From assembly GCA_025093555.1 (NCBI GenBank), contig JAIWNF010000007.1, positions 496,001 to 560,000 on the forward strand: DNA of 64,000 nucleotides, given 5' to 3'. The DNA is from Circinella umbellata (Eukaryota; Mucoromycota; Mucoromycetes; Mucorales; Lichtheimiaceae). Both the position numbers and the translations under genes were made by a program. The notes beneath the pieces are model-generated. The model ran no database searches, was not told the DNA's origin, and saw nothing but the letters and a program-made list of their open reading frames with translations. This document shows, one piece after another, positions 49,187 to 62,915 of this stretch (positions within the stretch are counted from its first letter, which is position 1; every line of letters starts with the position of its first letter).

Positions 49187-50570
49187 ATGCAAAAATTGTT
49201 GTTTGCTTTGCTAGCTGGTTGTTATTTATTGACAGCACACGACCAACAAGTGAATGCTGTACCTGTTGAAGAATTAGATCCATCTTCTCTTAAACTAGAA
49301 GGAAAACCTGGTTATTATAATGACATTATTACAAAACTTGATGATGCATTGCCTATTGTTTCCGTAGCTACCGTGTTAAATAACACCAATCATCAAAATC
49401 CATCATTCGATGGTCCAGATAACTTTGTTGAAGCATTTACATGGGAAAAACGTGATGGTTATAATGATGTAGGCACATTATTATGGTATCCACAAGGCAC
49501 AACGACATCTTCAGATGCCTACGACAACGGATTGTACGAAGGAAATGATATAATTTTGATTTCCTGGTACGATCATTTACGTCCTACATCAAGCGCTGGA
49601 AATAAAGGTGTACGTATTTCTTTTATTAACAAATCCACAATGTCGTATCGTAATGTTCTTTTGGTTGTCCCAGATGATGGCGAGACTCCTTCTTTCCATA
49701 CAACCAAAATACATGCTGGTGGCATTATGTGGTATGGCTACAATCTCTTTGTCGTTGATACAAAGAAAGGTATTAGAATATTCGATTTGCGTCATATTTA
49801 CGAGGTTTCGATCGGTGATGGTATTGGTCATGTTGGCGCAGGCCGTTTTGAAGCATATAATTACAGGTAATTCTATATATCGATATTAATTACGTAGAAA
49901 GAAAAAAATAGTTGATTTTTCTATAAAAACGGTATTAACTGTAGTAATCATTATATGTCTTAATTAATGGTTATTGTAGATATGTACTTCCTCAATCAGG
50001 GTAAGTTGTTATGTATAATAAATATTTTTCTTGACTGTTACGTACAAGTATATATAATAGCAAAAATTCACGTGATACTTTGTTTTTTTTATTATGTATA
50101 CTGTATATAGCCACTATCTTGCTGATGGATTTCGATTTTCCTTTATGTCTCTTGATCGTACAACCACACCAGATACATTTTTGGTTGGTGAATATGATTC
50201 TACTGGTGCGTCAAGCCGCGTTGCCCGATTTCAAATTGACTCTGAAACCCGTCTCCCTGTCCATTCATCCGGAACCACCTCACCTGCCATTGAAATGTTC
50301 AATTCTTTTTTGACTTCAACACAAGGTGTTGCTTCAATCACTACGCCGAATAACAGATCTAAATATTATTTTTCATGTTCGCGTGCTTTGGGATCCGGTC
50401 ACCTTTTCACTTGGGTCGCTGGAGAACAAGATGAGCCCACAGAACATGCAGATGTTTTGTGGAGTGGACCCGAAGATCTTAGTTATCGTAAACAAGGTGA
50501 CCAATTATGGGTAAACGGGGAACATCCGGGTAATCGACCTGTTTATGCTTTAAAAGCAGGAGATTATTAG
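49187..50570 (+). CDS. Secreted protein of unknown function, propeller-like
   Basis: Three exons, 49187-49866, 49980-50000 and 50111-50570, encode 386 aa. The middle exon is only 21 bases (YVLPQSG) but is needed to keep phase and has proper AG and GT borders. Residues 1-25 form a signal peptide ending near VNA. Conserved-looking motifs are HAGGIMWYGYNLFVVDT..GIRIFDLRHI at about 184-210, YVLPQSG at about 228-234 and FSFMSLDRTTTPDTFLVGEY soon after. The GG..W/Y..L.V.DT..G.R.FDL pattern suggests beta-propeller blades and is similar to what I recall of secreted proteins from actinobacteria and fungi. I cannot assign an activity; there is no catalytic motif of a known hydrolase. Confidence 0.8.
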
Positions 50571-51630
50571 TCAATATAATTAGTATAATAGTAATAATAA
50601 TAATAGTAATAACTTATATGTGCTTTTTATTTGTTTCTCTGCTTGTTTGTTTTGATTTTATGTGACAATAACAGGGAAGCAAAAGAAGCTAAGACAGACA
50701 ACTAGCATGTATATCACCTTTTTTCAATGTAATCCGCTTGTTTAAAGAGGAAAACCATGAACTTCATTGCTGCTGTTTCTGTATAAGTTCTGATGTTTAG
50801 TTTCGATATATTTGAGATGTAGAAGGAAAAAGTGGTACTTGTTTTTATTTTTGTTGTTTCTCATCATGTACGATAAGTTAGTAACTAAAAGAGAAATCAC
50901 TATATAATTAATGTGCGTAAGAAAAAGTTTTTGTTTTGCTGCAAGATATGTGTAACCATCAATTGATGATATATTTCCCAGTTGCCAAATTTGTTAACTC
51001 CCCTCAACTATACTAAATATTATGTTGAGTCAAAGACTTGAATCTGATTATATATAAAAATATATACATGCTTATATAAAGCACTATAACTCAAAAAAGG
51101 TAATTCTTATTCTATTTATTTTATATTTATGAAATTGCAAGTTAAAAAAAAGCAAAAGAAGAAATGAAGGGGGGATTATATATGTATTCGGAAAAAAAAT
51201 AAGGGACGTAAATTTCTCGTTATTATTCGACTCTACAGTAATTTATCCTGACGACCTGATTGAAGAAGCTATGTTTCTACACTGCTTGAAAATGCTTTGT
51301 TAGATGAAAGTATGGAAGAGTTTTTTTTTTTTTCAAAATAATTAACAGCAAGAAACACAATAAATTTCTTTTCTCGTTTATATATGTTTTTGAAAGTGAA
51401 ATAGTCGCATGATTATATAGAAACAACAAACAACAGGTATAGTACTTAACCTGTTTAAACTACTTTATAACATGATGAATGGGGGGGGGAGCTCACCATA
51501 AAAAAAAGGGGATCGACGTTTCACAAAAGGCCCAACAATGCGGAGAGGAATAATTAAGATTTAACAAAATTTTTGAAAGGTAATGTAATAACACTTTCTT
51601 TCTATTTGGTTTTTTCTTCACAAATTTACC
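50571..51630. other. Intergenic spacer
   Basis: No supportable gene. The last 40 bases before 51631 include the CT-rich leader of the aldehyde dehydrogenase gene. Confidence 0.5.
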
Positions 51631-54378
51631 ATGGTTCAATTTACTCCTGTTGAAAATATTCCTGGCATTGTTCAAGATTTGAAAAAGAATTTTGATGAAG
51701 GTTTGTTATTGTCGTATAAACTATTTTATTTGCCTTTTGTGTCGTTATAAGTATTCATGCTAATCTTCATTTTAAATCATACAATATAGGTATCACCAAG
51801 GATTTGATTTTTCGTAAGCAGCAGTTACAAAAACTGATTCAGTTCTTTGATGAAAATACAAAGGAAATAGAAGAAGCTTTATATAAGGATTTGCATAAAC
51901 CTTCTATCGAATCAGTAACCGCAGAAGTTGCACCTGTCGTAGATGAATGCAAGTACATGATTAAGGTAATTTAGAAGTGGTACATTTACTATTTTTTTTA
52001 GTATACATGTTGTAAATGTCAATGTCATCAAAAGGAAAAATAACTCTAATTTAGATATTTTGGGAATGAATAACAGAATCTTGAACGTTTGACAAAGCCA
52101 ACCCATACCAAAAAACGATTCGCTTTGAACGCGTCTGATAAAACTTATATTCGTAAAGAACCAAAGGGTGTTGTCTTAATCATTGGTAATTACTCTTAAA
52201 TATTTTTTTATTATAAATTTACTATGGGTTTTGCTAACGGGAATCTTTATTTAATTAGGTGCATGGAATTATCCAGTTCGTATATTTTCCTCTTCTTTTT
52301 CACAAACTGCATAAACACTCTTATTTATTCATCACCACACTTTATTTACTAGATTCATTTGTTACTTTTACCTATTGTTGGTGCCATTGCAGCTGGTAAT
52401 TGTGCTGTTATCAAACCGTCTGAAGTAGCTGAAGCAACCAATGAACTTGTTGCAAAAGCATTGCCAAAGTACTTGGATCCTCGTGCATACACGATTGTTA
52501 ACGCCGGAGTTACTGGGACAACAGCGCTGTTAGGTAATACTCTTTTTTCCTAATTTGTAAATAATCTGATGAAATGTGTGAACTTTCAATCTTCTTGGTA
52601 TTCAATCTAACGAGCCGCCAAACCGCAGCTCCGGAGGGGTTGACACGAAGCGAAGCGGAGGGGCTCAACCCACGAAGGTGCGAAGGTGAAGAAGGCTCGT
52701 TCAATCTAATAATCATTTATAATAATTTTCCTTCCTATAGAGGAAAAGTTCGATCATATATTTTATACTGGTAACGGTGCAGTAGGTAGAATTGTTATGT
52801 CTGCTGCTGCAAAGCATCTCACGCCAGTTACACTTGAGCTAGGTGGAAAATCACCAGCTGTTGTTTGCGATTCTGCTGACATCGAATTAACTGCTCGTCG
52901 TCTTTTATGGGGTAAATTCTATAATAATGGTCAGGTAAATGTTCTTAAAAAAAAAAGATTGTTGAAATAATATTCTACGTTTGTGCAAAAATATCTATAC
53001 TCACGCAAATTTTTAATTGTTTTTTCTTAAAAGACATGTGTTGCACCTGATTACGTTCTCATCTCACAAGAAAATCATGATCACTTAATAAAAGCTTTCC
53101 AAACGACCGTAAAGGAATTTTTCGGTGACAACCCTCAAGAATCTCAATCCTATGGTCGTATCGTAAACCATCGTCAATTTGATCGCCTTCAAAGAATTTT
53201 AGAGAGTACGGAAGGGGACAAGATCGTGGTAGGTGGTCAAACAGATAGAGAAAATCTGTTTATCTCTCCCACAATTGTTAGTCCTGTCACAGCAGATGAC
53301 CCAAATCTCATGCAAGATGAAATTTTTGGTATGTATATAAGATGAAAAAAGAAACAAATAGTAATACAGAGTATAGAACTCACACAAATAGACTACCTGG
53401 ATTGTACTACTATTTCACATGTAATAGTTCTCATAATAAATTAATACTCTACTTATTTATTTACTGATTTTATCATTCACGTTACGTAGGCCCTATTCTT
53501 CCAGTCGTCGTTGTAAAGAATCTAAATGAAGCCGTAAATATTATCAATAGCAAGTGAGTTTAATAAATTTCGCTTCAAAAAGTAAATAAAGAATTATTCA
53601 TCTGTAGAAAGAAAAACATTAATTCGGTATATACAACAACAGGGATAAACCACTTGCTATGTATATCTTTGCTGGCAAGAGTGAACATTATAACTTCAGT
53701 AAGTATTATGTAACTGTATTGATGCTGTGCTACATTAAAAGCATAAAAGAGTTTTTACTAACTAATTTTTTCACACTTAGTCATGGATAAGACTAACTCG
53801 GGTGGCACATTAGTCAATGATACATTGATGCATCTGGTAAATATACACCAATTACATATAATGGCATCCTGCTATACTCAATTGAGAAATGACGCATAAG
53901 ACTGACTTTTTATAATTTTGAATAATAGCAAGAAATGTCCTTACCATTTGGTGGTGTTGGTCCATCTGGCATGGGTAAGTTTCGCTCTTCCTCTCTTTCT
54001 ATAAATGTTCAATTTTGTATTACATAGGCTACAAAGATATACTATGCTATTTTCTTAACCTTAAAAGAAATTAAACTTTGTTACGTGAATATATTTATAT
54101 CATTTTAATCATTTATAGGAAGTTACCATGGTGATAAATCGTTCGACACATTCACACATGAACGGTCAACTATGATCAAATCTACTTCACTTGAATCTGC
54201 TAATCAAGCAAGATATCCTCCATATACTGATTCAAAGAAACAGCTCATGTCTGTCATGGTTTTTGGTCTTCCTGCTGCTGCTGGTGCTAAAATTAAAACT
54301 ATTTCTACCGTATTTGGTGCTGCTTGGAATATTTTTTTCTCTTCTTCTGGAAAAACAAATCAAGATAGCAAACTTTAA
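51631..54378 (+). CDS. Fatty aldehyde dehydrogenase, ALDH3 type (HFD1-like)
   Basis: Twelve exons: 51631-51700, 51790-51965, 52077-52185, 52259-52275, 52353-52533, 52741-52931, 53034-53328, 53490-53553, 53643-53698, 53781-53836, 53929-53974, 54119-54378; 506 aa. It oxidises medium- and long-chain aldehydes to acids with NAD(P)+. Visible motifs: GAWNYP and KPSE (cofactor and substrate pocket), FYTGN..VGR, the catalytic Glu in LELGGKSPA (about 216), the catalytic Cys in NNGQTCVAPDY (about 250), EIFGPILPV and the [13 protein letters not shown] block. A hydrophobic C-terminal segment (about 465-500) is consistent with membrane anchoring at ER, lipid droplet or mitochondria, as for yeast Hfd1. Exon 4 is only 17 bases. 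The 207-nt intron 5 contains a GC-rich mobile element. Confidence 0.95.
52611..52699. mobile_element. 89-bp GC-rich hairpin element with 10-bp target duplication
   Basis: A GC-rich block lies wholly within the ALDH intron 52534-52740. It starts CGAGCC and ends GGCTCG, a perfect 6-bp terminal inverted repeat. The 10-bp direct repeat TTCAATCTAA flanks it exactly (52601-52610 and 52700-52709), which marks an insertion. Inside are CTCCGGAG (palindrome at about 52628-52635), a GGGTTGA/TCAACCC hairpin (52637-52671) whose loop holds CGAAGCGAAGCGGAGG, and CGAAGGTG repeated in tandem (52673-52688). No coding capacity. Without the element and one repeat the intron would be 108 nt, normal for this gene. 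Confidence 0.85.
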
Positions 54379-54646
54379 ACATGTTTGTTACAATTCATTA
54401 TAATCAACAGATAGTGCTCTTCCCCGTTTATTACTTTTATTATATATTAGGTAGAAACGAATACCAATTTAGTAAAAGCCAGTACTTTTTGTTTTCTTAT
54501 CATAATCCATTATTATTATTATATCTCTATTGTTTTTTATACATAAATAAAATGTTGTCTATGTAATACCATATATAAAATAAATATCTCCTCCTCAAAA
54601 AAAAAAAAAAAACGATGCAGTGGACGTTATAATCATTACCCGTTCT

Positions 54647-56357
54647 CTATTTTCCAATACAAAATTGACTAAATAATACATCCAAAACATCTTCTACATC
54701 GACACGTCCAGTAATTCTCCCTAACGCATTGGCTGCGTGCCTTAATTCTTCTGCACCTAATACTACTTCATCTTGAGGCAGTTCTAAATATTGTCCCAAA
54801 GCAACTACACAGTCTTGTAAATGTTGTCGATGACGTGCTTGAGTAATTAAAGCTGGGCTCGCTAATGCATCATCAAAAGTGTGTTTCAAAACGCCAATCA
54901 TATCATCTAAAAATTTATCCACCCCTTGTCCTGTCTTGCAACTCAATGTCCATACTTTTTCAACGCCAGCTTGATGTAGTTGATCCATGATGGTGGTTGA
55001 TTTTGTTGTCGTGGTATTAGCTAAATCTTGTTTGGTTAACAGTACAAAGGTATTTGAATCCAGAACTTGTTGAACGATAGGATCAATTTCATTTTCTGTT
55101 GATGGTAGTAGACATATTTTAATATCGGCTAAATCCATTCTACAGTATAATACTTTTGTCAATATAATTGTATTGTTGCTTTTTTATTATTATTAGTATG
55201 TAAAAGAAAAAACGAAAGCTATTGGTTACCGTGATATGGCTCGTTTCACACCTTCCATTTCAATAACATCATCGGATGTTCGTAAACCAGCAGTATCACT
55301 TATAACAACAGGATATCCACCCAAGTTTAATGTTACTTCGACAATGTCCCGTGTCGTGCCAGGTCGATCTGATACAATGGCTGCTTCTCGTTTAGCTGTA
55401 TAAAGCTAGCTTATTAGTAACTCATCATATATAAAAATATTTATCACTCATCATATTAAGTAATTGATTACCTAACAAGTTAAGCAAAGTGCTTTTTCCA
55501 GCATTAGGTGGTCCAACAATCGCCACACGTACACCACTTCGAACTATTTCACCGACTCGACTATCATTCAAATGATTTTGTATTGCGTCTCTTAGCTCAA
55601 TGACATTTTCCAAAACTGTATTATATTATTCATCATTTAATAATTGAAACATAATAAAATGCATTCCAGATATTATATATACACATATTGCAAGTACTTT
55701 ACCTTCATCCAATACACCATCCTCAATATGTTCATCTTCTCCAAAATCAATAACCGCTTCAGTTGTAGCCATACACTTTATAATCTTATTTCTCCATTCT
55801 TCATAAGGTTTCCGTAATCCACCTTCCGCTTGCCTTAATGCCAATTGCCGTTGTGCTTCTGTCTCTGCATTCAATAAATCCGCCAACCCTTCAATTTCAG
55901 TCAGATCCAACTTATCATTATCAAATGCTCGCCTGGAAAATTCGCCTTGTTCTGCTAAACGAAACTTATCAAGCGATCCTAATGCTTCCAATACACTTTT
56001 AACAACAGCATTGCCTCCATGAACTTGAAATTCAACAGAATCTTCACCAGTAAAGCTGTGTGGACCCGGGAACCAAAAGACAAGGCCCCGATCTAATAAA
56101 GTTTTTGTTACTGGATGTCTAATGCGACGAAAATATGCTTGACGTGGTTTCAAGGTGCCTTGAACTGTAGCATTTAAAGCTTGTTTAGCGTGTGGTCCTG
56201 AGATACGAATAACTGCAACACCTGCTTTTCCAGGTGCACTTGAAAGTGCATAAATGGTGCTATAAGATCGTCGTCCTAATATTTTTGGTAAAAAATTGTG
56301 TTTATGCATTTCTAAGTTTGTTGCATTGTATTTTTCATTGATTTTGTCGCGAAACAA
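54647..56357 (-). CDS. MSS1: Mitochondrial tRNA-modification GTPase (MnmE/GTPBP3 family)
   Basis: Four exons, 55703-56357, 55472-55615, 55230-55395 and 54647-55139, encode 485 aa from the ATG at 56357. A second ATG, 16 codons in (56309), starts [18 protein letters not shown], which looks like a mitochondrial presequence and may be the true start. With its partner MTO1/GidA, the protein makes the 5-taurinomethyl or carboxymethylaminomethyl group on wobble uridine of mitochondrial tRNAs. The N-terminal folate-binding domain has [14 protein letters not shown] and [10 protein letters not shown]. The G domain has GPPNAGKS (about 248-256), [14 protein letters not shown] and TKQD. The C-terminus ends CIGK, the hallmark of the family, with the essential Cys. 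It is head-to-head with the EngB-like gene. Confidence 0.95.
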
Positions 56358-56465
56358 AAAAATAAATACAACAGGTCCGTTCGTATTCGGGATCTTTTTT
56401 TTTTATTATTATTATTATTTTTTACAACTGTTTATATTTGATCGACACCAAAAAAAAAAAAACCA
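56358..56465. promoter_or_regulatory. Bidirectional promoter between two mitochondrial GTPase genes
   Basis: Only 108 bases separate the two start codons. The stretch is AT-rich with a (TTA)n patch at 56400-56420 and an A tract at 56450-56462. No specific factor site can be named. Confidence 0.55.
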
Positions 56466-57677
<1,212 letters not shown>

Positions 57678-58029
57678 AAAAAAAATGAATAAGAGGCATA
57701 AAATATGTATATATATATATAATCTGACAGCAAAAATGCATAAGAAAAATGATAAATTATATATGTGTAATATATAAGACTAGAAAAAAAATGAAGAAGG
57801 AAATGAACATAGAATATAGTAAACAAAGAAATGAGATAGATGATGTTGGTTAAAATTGTAAAAGCGTATAAAACAACTATATCTTATAAACTACGTATGG
57901 AGGAGAAGGGGAAAATAATATTCATATTATATATCTTATGTTTATACTGAAAAGAGAGAAAAATGAAAGTATGATCTATGCATAATTATGCAAGAAAATG
58001 TTTGCTCTGGTCCAGCAGATTTTTTTTTA
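57678..58029. other. Spacer between convergent genes
   Basis: 3' flanks of the EngB-like and velvet genes. AT-rich, no supportable gene. Confidence 0.6.
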
Positions 58030-58808
58030 TCATACAGTTGATCTTTTTGGTTGGGTCTTTCTAGAGGATGGATCTGCTGTAGAGCGATAATGGTGATGAT
58101 GATAATGCTTATGCTGATGAGAAGATGGATGAATAGCCATAGCTCTAGTGTTAGTTGAAGCTGTGGGTGCCGTTGCTTGAGAGGATAGCTGCTGCTGTGG
58201 TGATGAAGCAAGCTGCATCATAGCAACAGCTGCATCTACTTCTCCGATATCTTTATTATTATGATTAGGGTCACCTGTGTTTATGATATTTCGAATAGGC
58301 GGTAAACGGATGTCATCAGATTGTGGAGTTATACGTATACCGTCATACTGTTCTGCTATGTGTCTTTGATCAATCAATGGATGTGTTGCGTTATGATGAA
58401 AAGGAACCGACCGAGATCGTCCTGTGAATGAATTTTGAAATGATGCTAATGAGGTCATATCCATAGTTAACCGTCGCGATGACTTATTGATTGATGAAGC
58501 AGAAAACGGCGGTGATGAAGATATATGTTGATAATAATCAGGTGAGCTTATATTGACTTTGTTGCTGACATACGGATAATGAGGGTAATAATGATGCTGC
58601 TGTAAATGGATAGATACCATTGGAGGTAGTGGGTGCTGTTGCTGCTGTTGGGATAATGAGCTAGATGGCGGCCAATACCAAGTAACAGATGTAGTAGCAT
58701 TAGGTGAATTATAAGGCGATTTCTCCCTTCTTCCCACACTGTTGGTTTCACTGCTCACAGTATCATTATCATCATGTACAGTTGATATTTTACGTTTTCG
58801 TGATCCAG

Positions 58809-58843
<35 letters not shown>

Positions 58844-59959
58844 GGCAGAAGTAGTGCTTAATTTTTGAACTTTTATTGTCATCTTTATAGAAAATATAGT
58901 TAATATGAATAAATAAATAAGTTGAAGTTTTTCTTACATTTGTACGCGATGTTCTTTGCGAATTCGTAATCGTACGCCTTGATCAGAAAATGTTCTCGAA
59001 AGAAAAGTGGATTCAAGCATTCCCGGGAATGCTTTTGCAGAATATACTGAAAAAATATCTGAATAAATGGATTTTAAATTAATAGCGCCCTGTCTGTTTT
59101 ATATAGAGTAATATATATTATTTATTAGTACGTATATATATTTATATCCGTCCTTTATCTTTGATCATCAGCTCTTGCTCCACTGTCAATTACTGTAATA
59201 TCTAGTAAATAATTAGGCTACGTAATTGTTTTTTTTCTCTTTCTACATACGTACGTTGTTATTTCAAACAAGTTAAATCTTAAGCGATATCGTCCTTCAA
59301 TTCGAACTGATAAATCGCCAAAAACGAAAAATCCTCCATCTATATAGCAATCATGTCACAAAGTTAAGATGTGTTATAAATAATACATGCAGTTTTAGTA
59401 TTGAAGGGGTGACAACATGCATATAAAATACATGATTTTTAAATGTACCATTATTATCATAATCTTTCAATTTATACATGGATGAAACTGTTTGTCCTGC
59501 AAGTCCACTGAGGCATGTATTATTTTTATCTGATGACTCTGCACGAACCAAACTTGCACCCATAAAAAAGTATGGATTTTGCAGGAAATCCCTAAAAATA
59601 AATAAATAAGCATTATTGCGGTTGGTGAAAGATACAATAATGAAAGCATTGCAATTAATTACTGTGTTTCTCGAAGCGTTGCATCTACTAATTTAATTTG
59701 TAAAATAGGCGGTGGATCTACAGGTCGTCGATCTCGTTCACTTGTTGTACTTTGACGGGTTTGAACTGGTTGTTGTCTTATCGCCAATGAAAACCGACTA
59801 AAGTTATGATAATAATAATAATAATATTTATTACACATCCGTTCGTTCGTCATGTACAATAAATAATTGTTAAAAGATATTGTACCTGGGAAATGTTGGT
59901 ATATGAGAACATGCAGCGATATATTCATAATTATGTAAAGTTGAGTTTCTTGTTGACAT
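58030..59959 (-). CDS. Velvet-domain transcription regulator
   Basis: Exons: 59886-59959, 59663-59797, 59449-59591, 59247-59339 (3' border uncertain), a short exon within about 59160-59190 (borders uncertain), 58938-59058 and 58030-58810. Velvet-domain signatures in order: [95 protein letters not shown] and [13 protein letters not shown]. The C-terminal half is Ser/Gln/His-rich with a basic SRKRK signal for nuclear import just after the domain. Velvet proteins (VeA, VelB, VosA, VelC) dimerise, bind DNA and couple light and nutrition to sporulation. I cannot tell which subfamily this is; the N-terminal domain with a long disordered tail fits VosA or VelC better than VelB. Confidence 0.88.
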
Positions 59960-60524
59960 TGTTATTTTTGTTGCCTGGTTTTTTCTTTTTGCAAAGAGAA
60001 AAGACAAATAATTTTAATGAAACGAGAGCGTTAGTAAATGTAGATAATATCCAGAAACTATAAAAAAAGAGAGGGAAAGGAGGGAAATTAATTAAATAAG
60101 AGAAAAAAGAAATGATGTATTTGTTGTTGTTGTTGTTGTTGTTATAACCCGGATACAATAACGGCTTTAACAAACTTTATGTGTTAAAAGAAAAACTTTC
60201 AAAAAAGAAGCATGAAAATAAGATAAAAACGCTTTTTATGGGACTCATGAATTTTCTGCGGGCAGTTTCTCGGTTTGCTTTCAATACAGACTGATACCGG
60301 TGTTTTGGACCGACGCGATTATTGATTTTCCACATAGTAGTAATATTAATTATTCAAGCGCATCAGTCACCCTTCTTTTTTTTTTGTATTTTTCCTTTAT
60401 TAAAAAAACTTTTTGACAGCTACAGCGAGGGGGAAGGGGGGGTTACAAATTATATGTAGCGTAATATACATATAATATATCTTTTTTTTTTCTAATAGGT
60501 ATAACAAAATGGAGAATATGCGAT
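59960..60524. promoter_or_regulatory. Upstream region of velvet gene
   Basis: No gene. Contains a (GTT)n run at 60121-60142 and a T/A-rich region after it. Probably holds the velvet promoter. Confidence 0.4.
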
Positions 60525-60872
60525 ATGATATTAAGAAAAAATTACGTAGCAAGAAAAAATATAGTAAACCGACCAAAGATTAACAATCGTTCTAATATTG
60601 GCTATATATATGACACTTTAGTTCAGCGTGTTTTTTTATATGTCTTTATTATTATTGCAATAATAATATATGTTTTTCTTGGAACCAAGAAAAAAAAAGG
60701 AGTGAGTATTTTGACGGTACCTGGATCAATGATAATAAAACATGTCCATCGCTCAACTCGTTTTTTGATTTTCCAGCTTAGCCCTGGATTACAATTTATG
60801 TTTAAAAAAACCGATGGACCGGTACGAAAGAGGTTAAAAGATGCATTTTCAAATTTTTCTTCAACCGAGTAA
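60525..60872 (+). CDS. Possible small single-pass membrane protein, unknown
   Basis: An uninterrupted 115-codon frame. The N-terminal 30 residues are basic (RKNYVARKNIVNRPKINNR), a hydrophobic helix follows at about 35-54 (VFLYVFIIIAIIIYVFLG), then a KKKK stop-transfer signal and a basic C-terminus. This is a plausible topology for a small membrane protein, and the C-terminal half is less AT-biased in composition than noise frames nearby. I recognise no family and see no intron or Kozak-like context. It may be chance. Confidence 0.3.
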   Translation: MILRKNYVARKNIVNRPKINNRSNIGYIYDTLVQRVFLYVFIIIAIIIYVFLGTKKKKGVSILTVPGSMIIKHVHRSTRFLIFQLSPGLQFMFKKTDGPVRKRLKDAFSNFSSTE

Positions 60873-62915
60873 CTAAAAATCACGCATACAGTTATCATTT
60901 TATCCACGCTGCATAAAACGTTATAAAGTTTTTTTTACGTACTAAGATTCATAATTTTTGCATTCTGTTAGTAATACATAATAAGTATCCGTGCGGCGCA
61001 CCCCCTTAAAAAAAGTTTTTCTTTTTACTCTAAAGGATTTTTTTTATGCACGTCATAACATCATCATAGACTTGTTTCGCATAGATGATAAATAATAAAG
61101 GTCAACAGTATTTCTGGATACTTTTAGTCAAGAAGACTGCAATGAAAATATAAATAACCAGTGGGATGGGTACCTTTAATTTTACAGTAGTAGTCGGAAT
61201 ATACTACTACGTATAAACATATTTTATTGGTACGGTAGTATAAGTATCATTTGCTGTCATTCTAAAACTATCCTTATTAATAATCAAATACTTATTACTA
61301 TATCAGAAAGCATTTTGATAAATACAAAACAACACATATTTATTGGTACTCCATACATTCATAACACAAATATATACACACATGTACATATACATGTTTG
61401 CTGTTGTTATTACTTTATTAGTTTTGAAGCATATGCATATGGTTGACTTTTTAAGAAAGTTCACGGATTTGTTACTCTGATATGATCATTTTCATTCATC
61501 TACAGTACTACATACATTATTCATAATAGCCCATCTTCAAGATATACGTATTAACACTTACACATTATTATATCATAAATTAAAATAAACAAAAAGATTT
61601 ATTGTAGACGCGTTAATTATTATAATCGATTGCTTATACGACTATTTTTTGTGTGTGTGTTATACTTCTATAAATAATAAATATTATCAGCCTACAGCTA
61701 TTATTTTAGTTTCTTTTTTCTTAAAAAAAAAGCAGATTATAAGTTACGTAGTAAGGTAATTTGGTGCTAACAATATAAATATGCTGTCATTACACTGTTG
61801 TTACATACGTACGTTGACGCTTATTTTTTTTTAATAATTTTAACTGTCTATATTAGAGTACGTACAAGATATATACAGTAGTATATAATCTAAACGCAAA
61901 CATTACACATGTACTTTCTAGTAGGTAGGTGTAGAAAGTAATGATATATTTTTTTAAAAAAAAACAAAGATTGCGATTGCTTATAGTCATGGAAACTGTA
62001 TAATGTGTTTATGATATTTATAAAATAGAACACTTATGATGGTCTTTACGTACTAATCTAACAATAATAAAGCAACAAGCGATCTATTAGATTGACTCTG
62101 TATAACACAATAGCAATCACTAAAGCGGTTTCTAACCACGAACAGTAGTTACGTAGATACCCATCGCATATTTTATTGAAGAGTACAAATCATATTAAGA
62201 GTCAGTTATATATGAAAGCTAGTTGTACTTTTATTACCAAACTCGAATACGTAACTTAAAATATAAAATATGATTCTACCACCTTGGTTTCTGCTTTTGC
62301 ATACTACAAGTATGATGTGAACACGTACCTAAACCTCCTTATTTCTTATATTATCGGAGGGGGGGGATAAAGAGAACATAGTAGTTATAGTTATAAATAA
62401 GTAAGCTTTTTCTTCGTTGCTAAAAAACAACGAATTTATTTTTAAGGGATAATAATGATAGATTGTGCTGTTGAAATAAGCAGTAGCTTGTTTTACTAAT
62501 AAACTCTGCTTTACGTAGTTACAACTATGACTACTTTTATGATATTCTGCAATACAAGAAGAACAACTCTAAAACTTCATGATACACATCATCATTTACA
62601 GAATTGTTTATAAAACAAAAGATAAAAAAAAAACGTGGTTACTATAAGCAATTTAAAGTATCTTGCTTTTATGTTTATGTTTTTTCATACTTCTCTAATA
62701 TAAACGCGTAAAAAAGAATTATGGATTAGCTGAGAATAATTTTTTTTTTTTTTGCGATTTGCATAGCATAGGTGAATTTCTCTCATCATCCTATCTCTCT
62801 ATTTTATTTTTCTTGCCCGCTCTTTTTTTTTTTTTGTTTCCCTCTTTCATCTTTTGGTTTACTCACATCTCATCAACATATTAAAAACGTCAACGTGCTT
62901 TTCGATAAGACTTCA
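60873..62915. other. Spacer and promoter region of the PKA regulatory gene
   Basis: No supportable gene over 2 kb. The stretch 62770-62870 is strongly pyrimidine-rich with T tracts and probably forms the PKA regulatory subunit leader. An upstream frame that would extend the protein from 62772 is Phe/Ser-rich and looks untranslated. Confidence 0.5.

Noticed and set aside
62772..62915. N-terminal extension of the PKA regulatory subunit
   Set aside because: The sequence is Phe/Ser/Cys-rich through T tracts; the docking domain begins just after the ATG at 62916.
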